From DASCOT01 sp965197275 (GTDB taxonomy: Bacteria; Acidobacteriota; UBA890; WLXD01), in contig CBDAMQ010000029.1 of assembly GCA_965197275.1 (NCBI GenBank), positions 186,001 through 250,000 on the forward strand: a stretch of DNA of 64,000 bases. Reading direction: 5' to 3'. Positions 51,997 to 59,903 of the stretch are shown here, piece after piece. A program made the translations under genes and the position numbers. The notes beneath the pieces were generated by a model. That model ran no database searches, was not told the DNA's origin, and saw only the letters and a list, made by a program, of their open reading frames with translations. Position 1 is the stretch's first letter. Each line of letters opens with the position of its first letter.

Positions 51997-53085
51997 CTAA
52001 ATATTGAAGAAGAACTCCGGAATCCAGACGAAGTACTTCAAGTTCACGGTCCAGCGCAGATACATCTTGATCGGAATCAGGAACATCCACAGCAACAAGT
52101 GGGTGAAGAGCACGTAGCGCATCATGCCCATCTGATCGAAGTACTTCCGCATCCACCTGCTGGCGGCCCACGCCGGCAGCGCGATGAAGTACGCCAACAA
52201 CAGCAGGATGCCGAAGGATTCGCGTACCAGCCAGAAGCTCGGGAGCCCGATCCCCAGCCCGCGTGCCCAGATGAACTCGGAGAGCTGGACGTTGCTCAGC
52301 GGCACGAGCTTGTGGGCATCCCAGAGCTCGTAGGGGCCGTAGAAGTTCCAGTTGGGCCCGCGCAGGAAGGTGCCCTGAAAGACCATGAATATCCAGAGGA
52401 CGATGAAGCCGAACTGGAACAGCACGATCTCGGAGCGGCGCTCCTCGAAGGTGTAGTAGCCGTTGCCCTTCGGATTCGGATCCATATACGGGATGGACAT
52501 CAGCCCGATGACGATGAACGTCGGGATGACCACGCCCGCCAGCCACGGATCGAAGTAAACCAGGATCTCCTGCAGCCCGAGGAAGTACCAAGGTGCCTTG
52601 GATGGGTTCGGCGTCAGCTGCGGGTTGGCAGGTTCCTCGAGCGGTGCCGGAATCAGGATGGACCAAGCCACCAGCAGGATGCTCACCAGCAGCACGCACA
52701 TGAACTCGGTGTAGACCAAGTCGGGCCAAACGAAGACCTTCTCTTCTTCCTCCTCTTCGGCCTCGTACGGCGGCCGGCCTTCCTTTCTGCGGAGGTCGTT
52801 TTCCACCCCCTTCTTGAGCGCGAACCAAACGAAGAAGACGACCAGGAACATCATCCCCGAGATCGGCAGGTTGTCGGCGCGCTTGAATTGGATCCAGAAG
52901 TTCGCGTCCAGCGCCGAAAGGCCGAAGAACACGATCGGCGCGGCGAGGATGGAACCGCCGATCCACTTGTTCTGCGTTGCCTGCACCCGGTAGCGGTACA
53001 TCAGCAACACAGCGCCTGTGGTCAGCGTAAGCGCGATGTAGGGCTCGAAGAGCCCGTTGATGAACAGCTTGAGCGCCTCGATCAT
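51997..53085 (-). CDS. Cytochrome b C-terminal domain (subunit IV-like)
   Basis: A 362-residue membrane protein. Residues about 160-230 carry the subunit IV core NPSKAPWYFLGLQEILVYFD, where the usual PEWY is replaced by APWY, and DPNPKGNGYYTFEERR. Extra helices precede and follow this core, and an acidic stretch (EAEEEEEEK) lies in a cytosolic loop. Together with the next gene upstream it makes the split cytochrome b typical of b6f-type and menaquinol complexes. Confidence 0.88.
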   Translation of the reverse strand: MIEALKLFINGLFEPYIALTLTTGAVLLMYRYRVQATQNKWIGGSILAAPIVFFGLSALDANFWIQFKRADNLPISGMMFLVVFFVWFALKKGVENDLRRKEGRPPYEAEEEEEEKVFVWPDLVYTEFMCVLLVSILLVAWSILIPAPLEEPANPQLTPNPSKAPWYFLGLQEILVYFDPWLAGVVIPTFIVIGLMSIPYMDPNPKGNGYYTFEERRSEIVLFQFGFIVLWIFMVFQGTFLRGPNWNFYGPYELWDAHKLVPLSNVQLSEFIWARGLGIGLPSFWLVRESFGILLLLAYFIALPAWAASRWMRKYFDQMGMMRYVLFTHLLLWMFLIPIKMYLRWTVNLKYFVWIPEFFFNI

Positions 53086-53125
53086 TCCCGCCCCCTACCA
53101 GAGTTCTTCAGCACCCTGTCACAGC

Positions 53126-53974
53126 TCACAGCGCTAACTTCCCGCCCTTGCCGGGGCCGGAGATCCCGCCGTCGCGGCGTACACGCCAGAAGTGCACCGC
53201 CAGCAGGATCACGAAGATGAACGGGATTCCGAGACAGTGCAGCACGTAGAACCGCAGCAGCGCGGCTTCGCCGACGAATCTGCCCGCCAGGAGAACGAAA
53301 CGCATGTCCGAGCCAGCGGTAATGAGCGGCACGTCGCCGATCTGCATCAGCTGCTGTCCGGGCCCTTCAGACCCGAGAATCGGCGTGGCCCGCGCCATAT
53401 TGCTACCGACGGTGACCGCCCACATCGCCAGCTGGTCCCACGGCAGCAGGTAGCCGGTGAATGAGAACAGCAGCGTCAGCACCAGCAGCAGCACGCCAAC
53501 AACCCAGTTGAACTCGCGCGGCGGCTTGTACGAGCCGGTCAGGAACACCCGCAGCATGTGCAGCCACACCGTGATGACCATCAGGTGGGCCGCCCAGCGG
53601 TGCATCTCGCGCATCAGCCCGAGCGAAGCCGACTCCATCAGGTCGAGCATGTCCGGGTAGGCGTGCTGCGCGGTGGGGCGGTAGTAGAACATCAACAGGA
53701 TGCCGGTGACCGTCAGCGACAGGAAGAGGAAGAACGAGATCCCGCCCATGCACCAGGTGTAGGACACCCGCAGACCCTGCTTCCGCATCCGTACCGGATG
53801 CACGTGCAGGAACACGTTGGTCAGCACCACCAGGGCCCGGTTCTTCGGATCCTGCGGCATCTTGTGCCGGAAGATCGACTTCCACACCGGAGTGAGCCGG
53901 AAGTCGGCATACCACTCCTTCGGCGTGCCGATCTTTTCCTTCAGACCCTTCAGACGATCTCCGAAACTGCTCAT
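53126..53974 (-). CDS. Cytochrome b6-type subunit
   Basis: A 282-residue b-type cytochrome with four helices. The heme-ligand histidines are at 125 and 139 (HRWAAHLMVITVWLHM) and 246 and 261 (LHCLGIPFIFVILLAVHFW), with the 14/15 spacing of cytochrome b6. TWCMGGISFF (C75) matches the Cys of b6 and Bacillus cytochrome b that binds heme c(i) covalently, and FYYRPT follows as in b6. It oxidises quinol with the Rieske protein. AGGAG precedes the ATG. Confidence 0.94.
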   Translation of the reverse strand: MSSFGDRLKGLKEKIGTPKEWYADFRLTPVWKSIFRHKMPQDPKNRALVVLTNVFLHVHPVRMRKQGLRVSYTWCMGGISFFLFLSLTVTGILLMFYYRPTAQHAYPDMLDLMESASLGLMREMHRWAAHLMVITVWLHMLRVFLTGSYKPPREFNWVVGVLLLVLTLLFSFTGYLLPWDQLAMWAVTVGSNMARATPILGSEGPGQQLMQIGDVPLITAGSDMRFVLLAGRFVGEAALLRFYVLHCLGIPFIFVILLAVHFWRVRRDGGISGPGKGGKLAL

Positions 53975-54008
53975 CCGAGCTTTGCTCCTGGCGGAATCTG
54001 CAACGATC

Positions 54009-54560
54009 TCAAGCGGTGAAGGCGAGGAACGATGCGGGATCGTCCCAGCCGCCCTGCTCGAACAGGAAACTGCGTGACTTGTCTACCAAGATCTGGCCGT
54101 CGTCGGCCAGCGACACGGCGGCTCGTTCGAGCGGACGTGGTGCGGGGCCCTCGAAGTTGATACCGGTGCTGTAGAATCCACTGCCGTGGCATGGGCACTT
54201 GAACTTGTTCTCGGCCGCGAGCCAGTTGGGGGTGCAACCGAGGTGAGTACAAACCGAGATCAGGGCGTAGAACCCCTCCTCGTTTCGCACCACCCAGACG
54301 CCATAGCGGTCCTTGAAAGCCAGCGACACCTGCCCGACTTGGAAATCGGTCGGTAGCCCGATCTTGAACTGCAGAGGTGGCTCGTACAGCACGTTCGGGT
54401 ACAGAAACCGCGTCGTCGCCGCGAGCATCGCGCCAACGGCACCGGTGAACGACGCCCAGGCGATGGTTACCCACGGCAAGGACTCGAGAAACTCGCGGCG
54501 ACTCTTGCCGGCCGCTGCCTGTCCGTCGGCAGTGGCTTCTGGTGCTTCGGCTTCCGCCAT
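54009..54560 (-). CDS. Rieske iron-sulfur protein
   Basis: A 183-residue Rieske protein with a twin-arginine-like leader (KSRREFLESLPW), one membrane helix (VTIAWASFTGAVGAMLAA) and the 2Fe-2S ligands in CTHLGC and CPCHGSGF. It takes electrons from quinol and passes them towards the multiheme cytochrome. Its spacing to the cytochrome b gene is 34 bases and the ATG has GGGGAG upstream. Confidence 0.95.
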   Translation of the reverse strand: MAEAEAPEATADGQAAAGKSRREFLESLPWVTIAWASFTGAVGAMLAATTRFLYPNVLYEPPLQFKIGLPTDFQVGQVSLAFKDRYGVWVVRNEEGFYALISVCTHLGCTPNWLAAENKFKCPCHGSGFYSTGINFEGPAPRPLERAAVSLADDGQILVDKSRSFLFEQGGWDDPASFLAFTA

Positions 54561-54574
54561 CTCTCAGGCTCCCC

Positions 54575-55498
54575 CTATCGCTCCTGAGCCAGGAGCGTTG
54601 AATCATCGCGTTGCAGCGATCCCTGCGGTGCCGAGAGGGCCCGACGTGCAGCCTCCCGTACGCGGAGATCCGGGTCAGTGTCGCGCAGTTTCGCCAACCT
54701 GTCTTCCAAGCCGGCCGCGCCGAGTCGTTCGAGCGCCCTAAGCGCAGCCAGCATCGTATTGCCATGATCCTGCTCGGTAATACCCGGCACGGAGGTCAAG
54801 TGCGCTCGGTCGATCATGAGCATCAGCGTCTCCATGCCGCCGCGGTGACCGAGCATCGCCAGTGCGACCGCCGCATTCCAGCGTACTGCCGGTACGGAGT
54901 CATTCAAAGCTATGCGCAGCGGCCGCTCGGCGCTCGGTTCGGCCAGGACACCTAGCACGTACGCTGCCATTGTTCGCACTGCCGCGACGTCGTCGGTTAG
55001 CAACTCGGCAACCGCAGGAGCGGCGCTCGAATCGCCGATCGTACCCAGCGCCCAGGCGACGTTGACACGTACTTCCGAGTCTTCGTCGTGGCTCGTTGCG
55101 ATGAGTGCGGGCACCGCCGACACGTGCTCGAGCCGTCCGAGGGCGATGCTGAGGAATCTGCGCACACGCGGGTCACCATCCTCGGCGCGCTCCAGAGCGC
55201 GAACTACCTGGCCGGCGAACTCGGCGTCGCCCTTGATCTGATCGTTGTATTGCAACTGCTGCGAGAGATGGAATGCGGCCTGCCACGGCTCGTTGATGCC
55301 GTTGCCGTTGATCGCCGGCAGATAGTCGACCGGATCGGCGCTGTCGTGCGCCAGGACGCCGAACATCAGGAACAAAGCAATGCCCGCACCGACTAGCAGC
55401 AGCGGCAGAATGAAGAACCCCAGGGCGACCCGGAACGGACTTGGTTCGTCCGTGCCGTCAGAGGTCTCCGAGGACTCCGGAACGTTAGGGTCGGTCAT
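54575..55498 (-). CDS. Membrane-anchored HEAT-repeat protein of the bc operon
   Basis: A 307-residue protein with one N-terminal helix (FRVALGFFILPLLLVGAGIALFLMFG) and about five HEAT/PBS-lyase repeats (VRVNVAWALGTIGDSSAAPA, VRTMAAYVLGVLAEPSAERP, VRWNAAVALAMLGHRG and others). It is the first gene of the operon coding the Rieske/cytochrome b complex, so it may be an assembly factor or an extra subunit facing the periplasm. No catalytic motif. Confidence 0.88.
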   Translation of the reverse strand: MTDPNVPESSETSDGTDEPSPFRVALGFFILPLLLVGAGIALFLMFGVLAHDSADPVDYLPAINGNGINEPWQAAFHLSQQLQYNDQIKGDAEFAGQVVRALERAEDGDPRVRRFLSIALGRLEHVSAVPALIATSHDEDSEVRVNVAWALGTIGDSSAAPAVAELLTDDVAAVRTMAAYVLGVLAEPSAERPLRIALNDSVPAVRWNAAVALAMLGHRGGMETLMLMIDRAHLTSVPGITEQDHGNTMLAALRALERLGAAGLEDRLAKLRDTDPDLRVREAARRALSAPQGSLQRDDSTLLAQER

Positions 55499-55655
55499 TG
55501 CTGTTCGCGTTCAAGACCTTGCCAGATCGTGCGGCCGCACACCCCCATCGGGCCGCGGAGCGCGTAAAAGCTACCTTCGATTCGGAGGGGTGTCAAATCC
55601 TCGCCAGCGGCTGGCAGAGGCCGGCAAACCGGGCTTCTGGCCGTCACGCTTCTCT

Positions 55656-56120
55656 CTACTCGGTGCACTCGGCGACGGCGTTGATCGGCGCCTCACGACG
55701 GTAGCGATCCGCCAACAGCGGATCGTGAGCGCGGTGCAACGGGTTGTGCTCGAAGCCGCGATGGATGGCATCGCATCCGTAGCAAACGGTGATCTCGGGC
55801 ACGAAACGATAAAGACCGTAGTCAAAGGCCATGAACACGACCAGGCTGAGCCCGTAAGTCCACGGAGAAAGCACTGCCCCGACCACCACGAGGGCCAGAC
55901 CGATCTTGCGGTTGAAGTCCTTTTGCGCGAAGAGCCTGTCGTAACCGCACTGGACGCACAGCTCCGCCGGGTCGACCACGTCGCCGGTGTCATCCAGGGC
56001 GCCATTGAAGTAGTCCATCTCGTGGGCGCAATTCGTGCACGCCAGGGTTCGCTGACCGTCGAGATCCTGCTGGTCGGGGCGCTGGCACTCGGGGCAACGC
56101 CATTCGATCGAGTGGTCCAT
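55656..56120 (-). CDS. Zinc-ribbon membrane protein of unknown function
   Basis: A 154-residue protein with four CxxC pairs (CPEC, CTNC, CVQC, CYGC) flanking two membrane helices (IGLALVVVGAVLSPWTYGLSLVVF). The layout suggests two zinc ribbons or another metal site on the cytosolic side. The ATG shares a base with the stop of the gene upstream (TGATG), so the two are coupled. I do not recognise the family. Confidence 0.75.
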   Translation of the reverse strand: MDHSIEWRCPECQRPDQQDLDGQRTLACTNCAHEMDYFNGALDDTGDVVDPAELCVQCGYDRLFAQKDFNRKIGLALVVVGAVLSPWTYGLSLVVFMAFDYGLYRFVPEITVCYGCDAIHRGFEHNPLHRAHDPLLADRYRREAPINAVAECTE

Positions 56121-57007
56121 CAGAAAGGACGTCCCGTCGACAGCGAGAGGTAGAGGGAGATCACCTCTCCGAAGAGCACGAAGACGATCGCAGCATACAA
56201 GATGCCGGTCGCCGATTGGATCGATCGGATCTGAACGGTCTTCCAGGTCATCCATCCGAGCGCCAGAGGCGCCAGCACGCCGAGCGTTGCACGCACCCCG
56301 ACGAACAGCGCGTCTCCCAGAACGAAGGCGCGCAGCAGGCCGCCGTCGTTGGCTCTCCAATCCGGTAGATGGATCGCCACCACTGCAAACACCAATGCCA
56401 ACTTGATGCCCTCGCTGGCGAGAAACAGGCCCAGGACACGATTGAGCGGGGCGATGGGCATCCGCGGCTCGATGAGGTACCAGTGGGCCAGGAGCATTGC
56501 CAGCAGCACCGACCCCAGCGCGGTGGATACTGTGAGCAGGCCGACTATATAGACGAAGGTCTCCGCTGCACTGACCCCGGTCGCCGGTCGCAGCACCGGA
56601 TCCAGAGCAATCGATGCGACTGCGGCGATGGCGGCCAACGCCAAGAGCCAGCTCTGGCGCTCATCCTCGACGACCGCCTTGCGGGCGCCGAAGACAATCA
56701 GAGCTGCCGACGCGACGGCCAGGGCGAGGACCGATCCGGAGCCCGGGTGCGGCAGCGCCGCCGCCAGCCCGCTCAGCCGGATGCCGGCACCGAGGCCAAT
56801 GCCTGTGAGGGCGAGAAGGACGGTCAGGCGCCAGAAGCCCGGACCCGTCGGCGGCCGCGCGATGAGCGCTGCAACCACCATGCCGACCGACGTATACACG
56901 AGCATCACCGAAACGGCGGCAAACAGCATTAGGAGCGTGCCTACGTGGTAAACGCGGCCAGATGTTGCCAGCGCGGCGGCAGAGAACGTGGGGGGATGGG
57001 ACGGCAA
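56120..57007 (-). CDS. Multi-spanning membrane protein of unknown function
   Basis: A 295-residue protein with eight or so predicted helices, ending at the membrane (YLSLSTGRPF). MLLAHWYLIEPRMPIAPLNR lies in the middle; its His could bind a cofactor. It is coupled to the zinc-ribbon gene and lies on the same strand as the bc operon, just upstream of it, so a respiratory link is possible. The family is not recognised. Confidence 0.75.
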   Translation of the reverse strand: MPSHPPTFSAAALATSGRVYHVGTLLMLFAAVSVMLVYTSVGMVVAALIARPPTGPGFWRLTVLLALTGIGLGAGIRLSGLAAALPHPGSGSVLALAVASAALIVFGARKAVVEDERQSWLLALAAIAAVASIALDPVLRPATGVSAAETFVYIVGLLTVSTALGSVLLAMLLAHWYLIEPRMPIAPLNRVLGLFLASEGIKLALVFAVVAIHLPDWRANDGGLLRAFVLGDALFVGVRATLGVLAPLALGWMTWKTVQIRSIQSATGILYAAIVFVLFGEVISLYLSLSTGRPF

Positions 57008-57153
57008 GCTGCGATGCTCGCCGAACCGCGCCGCAGGTTACCACGGCCACGATGGTGGCCCGTATCAGTGGTTCATCGCAGCTCCGCCGGGTCGATGCGG
57101 GGCACCGCAGGGCGCGACGTGGAAACCCCGGACATTGAGAGAGCCCGGGACAC

Positions 57154-57159
57154 TAAACT
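57154..57159 (+). promoter_or_regulatory. -10 box of the glycosyltransferase gene (leaderless)
   Basis: TAAACT, seven bases before the ATG at 57167, with no Shine-Dalgarno. It lies in the 57008-57166 divergent spacer; nothing else clear is seen there. Confidence 0.4.
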
Positions 57160-57166
57160 GCTCGTC

Positions 57167-57907
57167 ATGGGCACCGAACCGCGCATAGCTATCGTCATCC
57201 CGGCACGCGACGAGGCCCAGGCGCTGCCGCACGTGCTAGCCGAGATTCCGTCAGCCCGCGCACCTCGGATCGTGGTGGTCGACAACGGCAGCGTCGACGG
57301 TACCGCGGACGTAGCGCGATCGCTCGGTGCCGAGGTCGTGTTTGAGCAACGGCCCGGCTACGGCCGTGCCTGCCAGGCCGGGCTGCGCCATCTTGCAGTC
57401 CAGCCTCCGGATATCGTCGTGATCCTGGATGCCGACCACAGCGACTATCCGCAGGATCTGGAGACGGTGCTGCAGCCGATACTCGCGGGCGAGGCCGAGC
57501 TCGTGTGCGGCAGTCGACTGCGGCAGGCGGAGGTCGGCGCGCTCGGCCCGCACGTACGATGGGGCAACTGGTTAGCGACGTCGCTGATCCGGGTCCTGTT
57601 CGGCCACGTGTACGAGGACATGGGGCCGTTTCGCGCCATCCGCTGGGAGGCGTTGCGGGAGCTGCAGATGTGCGATCCGGCGTACGGATGGAACGCCGAG
57701 ATGCAAGTAAAGGCGCTTCAGCACCGCCACCGCGTGTGCGAGGTGCCGGTGCGCTACCGCGCCCGCAAGGGTCGCTCCAAGATCAGCGGAACGGTGCGCG
57801 GTACCTTCGGGGCCGGGGCTGGAATCCTGTTGACCGTGCTCTACTTGCGGTTTGCGCCCCGGTGGTATGCTCGCCGGGTCCCCGTTCCGACCGCACCGTT
57901 GTCGTAG
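57167..57907 (+). CDS. GT2 glycosyltransferase (dolichol-phosphate mannosyltransferase-like)
   Basis: A 246-residue GT-A enzyme: IAIVIPARDEAQALPHVL at the start, VVVDNGSVDGT, the metal-binding DADHSDYPQD, GSRLRQAEVGAL and the C-terminal VPVRYRARKGRSKISGTV, all typical of the DPM1/GtrB-like group that charges polyprenyl phosphate with a sugar. One membrane-near hydrophobic segment ends the protein. The start agrees with the promoter; a longer frame upstream was rejected. Acceptor unknown. Confidence 0.88.
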   Translation: MGTEPRIAIVIPARDEAQALPHVLAEIPSARAPRIVVVDNGSVDGTADVARSLGAEVVFEQRPGYGRACQAGLRHLAVQPPDIVVILDADHSDYPQDLETVLQPILAGEAELVCGSRLRQAEVGALGPHVRWGNWLATSLIRVLFGHVYEDMGPFRAIRWEALRELQMCDPAYGWNAEMQVKALQHRHRVCEVPVRYRARKGRSKISGTVRGTFGAGAGILLTVLYLRFAPRWYARRVPVPTAPLS

Positions 57908-57947
57908 TCTTCCACGACTCGAACGTCGCGGCCCGCCTTCGCCTTCC

Positions 57948-59147
57948 ATGGACCGCCTGGCTTTCTATCGCTCACTCGCCACGCCGTCGAATCGGCGCAT
58001 CCTCTTCATGGTGCTCGACGGCCTGGGTGGATTGCCCGACGCGGAAACCGGCCTGACCGAGCTCGAGGCGGCTAGTACTCCGACGCTCGACGATCTGGCG
58101 GCCACCGGGGAGTGTGGGCTCACCGTGCCCGTCCTGCCTGGAATCACTCCGGGAAGCGGCCCGGCGCACATTGCCCTGTTCGGATACGACCCGGTAGACA
58201 ACCAGGTGGGGCGCGGTGTGCTCGCGGCCCTCGGGGTGGAGTTCGACCTGCGCCCGGGCGACGTGGCGGCAAGAATCAACTTCTGCACGCTCGACGATGC
58301 CGGCAACGTGGTGGACCGTCGGGCGGGTCGCATCGACGACACCGTCGCGGTGCCGCTCGTTGAGCGCCTCGACGCTATCGACATGGGAGACGGGATCGAG
58401 TGCAGCGTGCGCCACGTGAAGCAGTATCGGGCCTGCGTGGTCTGGCGCGGTGCTGACCTGGATGGTCGCGTCGCCGACACCGACCCCCAGCGCACCGGTG
58501 TGCCGCCGCTCGCCCCCCGGGCGCTGGCGGATGCCGCCGAGCCGACTGCCGAACTGGCGGCTCGCTTCGTAACCAGCTCGGGCGCGGCGTTGGGCGACCA
58601 GCAAGCCGCCAACGGCGTGCTGTTGCGCGGCTTCGACGAGTTCCGGCCCCTACCGAGCCTCGCCGAGCTGTATGGCCTGCAAGCGGCGGCCGTAGCCAGC
58701 TACCCGATGTATCTGGGCGTCGCCCGGCTCGCCGGCATGAGCGCTCACCGGGCGCTCGACACGGCGGAGGATCTGGTCGCGATGGTGGACTCGGTCGCCG
58801 ATCGAGACTTCGTCTTCCTGCACTACAAGTCGACCGACAGTCGCGGAGAAGACGGCGACTACGACGGCAAGGTGGCCGAGATCGAGAAAGCCGATGCCTT
58901 ACTCGCCACTCTGCGGACGGCCTTCGACGTGATCATGGTCACCGGAGATCATTCCACGCCGGCGCGCATGCGGGCGCACTCCTGGCATCCGGTTCCATTG
59001 CTGATCCACAGCGATCGCAGCCGCCAGGATCGGTGCGCCTTCGGCGAGCGGGCCTGCGGACAAGGCAGCCTTGGAAAGGTTCGGTCGATGGATATACTGC
59101 CGCTCGTCCTGGCGCACGCCGGGCGCCTGAGGAAATTCGGCGCCTGA
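57948..59147 (+). CDS. apgM: Archaeal-type cofactor-independent phosphoglycerate mutase
   Basis: A 399-residue aPGAM-type enzyme of the alkaline phosphatase superfamily that interconverts 3- and 2-phosphoglycerate. The first metal motif is LFMVLDGLGG, the catalytic Ser lies in TPGSGPAHIALFGYDP, and later metal ligands are in HYKSTDSRGEDGDYDGK and TGDHSTPARMRAHSWHP. This is the archaeal/deep-bacterial type and not the usual GpmI. The ATG at 57948 was chosen; the longer frame overlaps the glycosyltransferase gene. Confidence 0.93.
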   Translation: MDRLAFYRSLATPSNRRILFMVLDGLGGLPDAETGLTELEAASTPTLDDLAATGECGLTVPVLPGITPGSGPAHIALFGYDPVDNQVGRGVLAALGVEFDLRPGDVAARINFCTLDDAGNVVDRRAGRIDDTVAVPLVERLDAIDMGDGIECSVRHVKQYRACVVWRGADLDGRVADTDPQRTGVPPLAPRALADAAEPTAELAARFVTSSGAALGDQQAANGVLLRGFDEFRPLPSLAELYGLQAAAVASYPMYLGVARLAGMSAHRALDTAEDLVAMVDSVADRDFVFLHYKSTDSRGEDGDYDGKVAEIEKADALLATLRTAFDVIMVTGDHSTPARMRAHSWHPVPLLIHSDRSRQDRCAFGERACGQGSLGKVRSMDILPLVLAHAGRLRKFGA

Positions 59148-59177
59148 CCGGGCACCGGCTCAGCAGCCAGCGCTCGA

Positions 59178-59903
59178 TCAGCTTTCCGCTGCCCATTCCG
59201 CGTCCAGATACACCCGCGCCGCCTCCAGATCGTCTGGCGTGTTGACGTTGCGCAGCAGTTCCCCTGGATCACCGAACGCTTCCAACTCGGTGCCGCCGAT
59301 CGGCGCGGCGTCGACCGAATCGAGGAGGCCCTGGAGATCGCGTCGCCCGCAATCCAGCCACTCGCGAAGCGGTGGTAGAAAGGCGGGCGAATACGCCGCA
59401 CACAGCGGGTGCCAGCGGTCCGCGTGATGCGGCGCGACGGCGATTCGGGCGCCTGACAGACGACGCGACAGAGCGGCAAGGAGTGCCTTCGGTATGAACG
59501 GCAAGTCGACACCGCACACCACCAGTGCGGCTCCGGGGAACGTCGCCAGCCCCGACTCGATACCGCCGGCTGGGCCGCAGCCGGGGCGCAGGTCGTCGAC
59601 CAGCGACCAGCCGAGACCGGGTATCGGGTCGCCGCCGAGCTGTACGCGCGTCGCGGACAGACCCGATAGCGCCCGCGCCGGCCACATACCCAGCGGGCGA
59701 TCGCCGAGCATGAGCTTCGACTTGTCGTTCCCCATCCGGGTGCTCAGCCCGCCCGCTACCACCGCTACGACGGTGCGCACAGCTCCGTCCTGCGGCCTGA
59801 AGGGGAGCGGGTCGCCGTCGGCATCGGGGTCTGTGAACACGGCTCGCACGGTCTCCTGGAGGTCGAAAGACCCCCAACGCTTCTGAGTTACACTGGCCGC
59901 CAT
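59178..59903 (-). CDS. mobA: MobA-like nucleotidyltransferase
   Basis: A GT-A-fold nucleotidyltransferase with the MobA signature VAGGLSTRMGNDKSKL, then GPAGGIESGLA and VVCGVDLPFIP. MobA joins GMP to molybdopterin for bis-MGD enzymes. The annotated ATG gives 241 residues but puts the signature 40 residues further in than usual; a GTG at 59780 would give a normal-length protein beginning MRTVVAVVAGG. The ATG overlaps the ATG of the divergent aminotransferase gene (CATG). Confidence 0.85.
   Translation of the reverse strand: MAASVTQKRWGSFDLQETVRAVFTDPDADGDPLPFRPQDGAVRTVVAVVAGGLSTRMGNDKSKLMLGDRPLGMWPARALSGLSATRVQLGGDPIPGLGWSLVDDLRPGCGPAGGIESGLATFPGAALVVCGVDLPFIPKALLAALSRRLSGARIAVAPHHADRWHPLCAAYSPAFLPPLREWLDCGRRDLQGLLDSVDAAPIGGTELEAFGDPGELLRNVNTPDDLEAARVYLDAEWAAES
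59889..59894 (+). promoter_or_regulatory. -10 box of the class V aminotransferase gene (leaderless)
   Basis: TACACT, seven bases (ggccgcc) before the ATG at 59902, with no Shine-Dalgarno. Confidence 0.4.

Noticed and set aside
55609..55621. GCCAGC-g-GCTGGC inverted repeat as a terminator
   Set aside because: The single-base loop cannot form and no T run follows.
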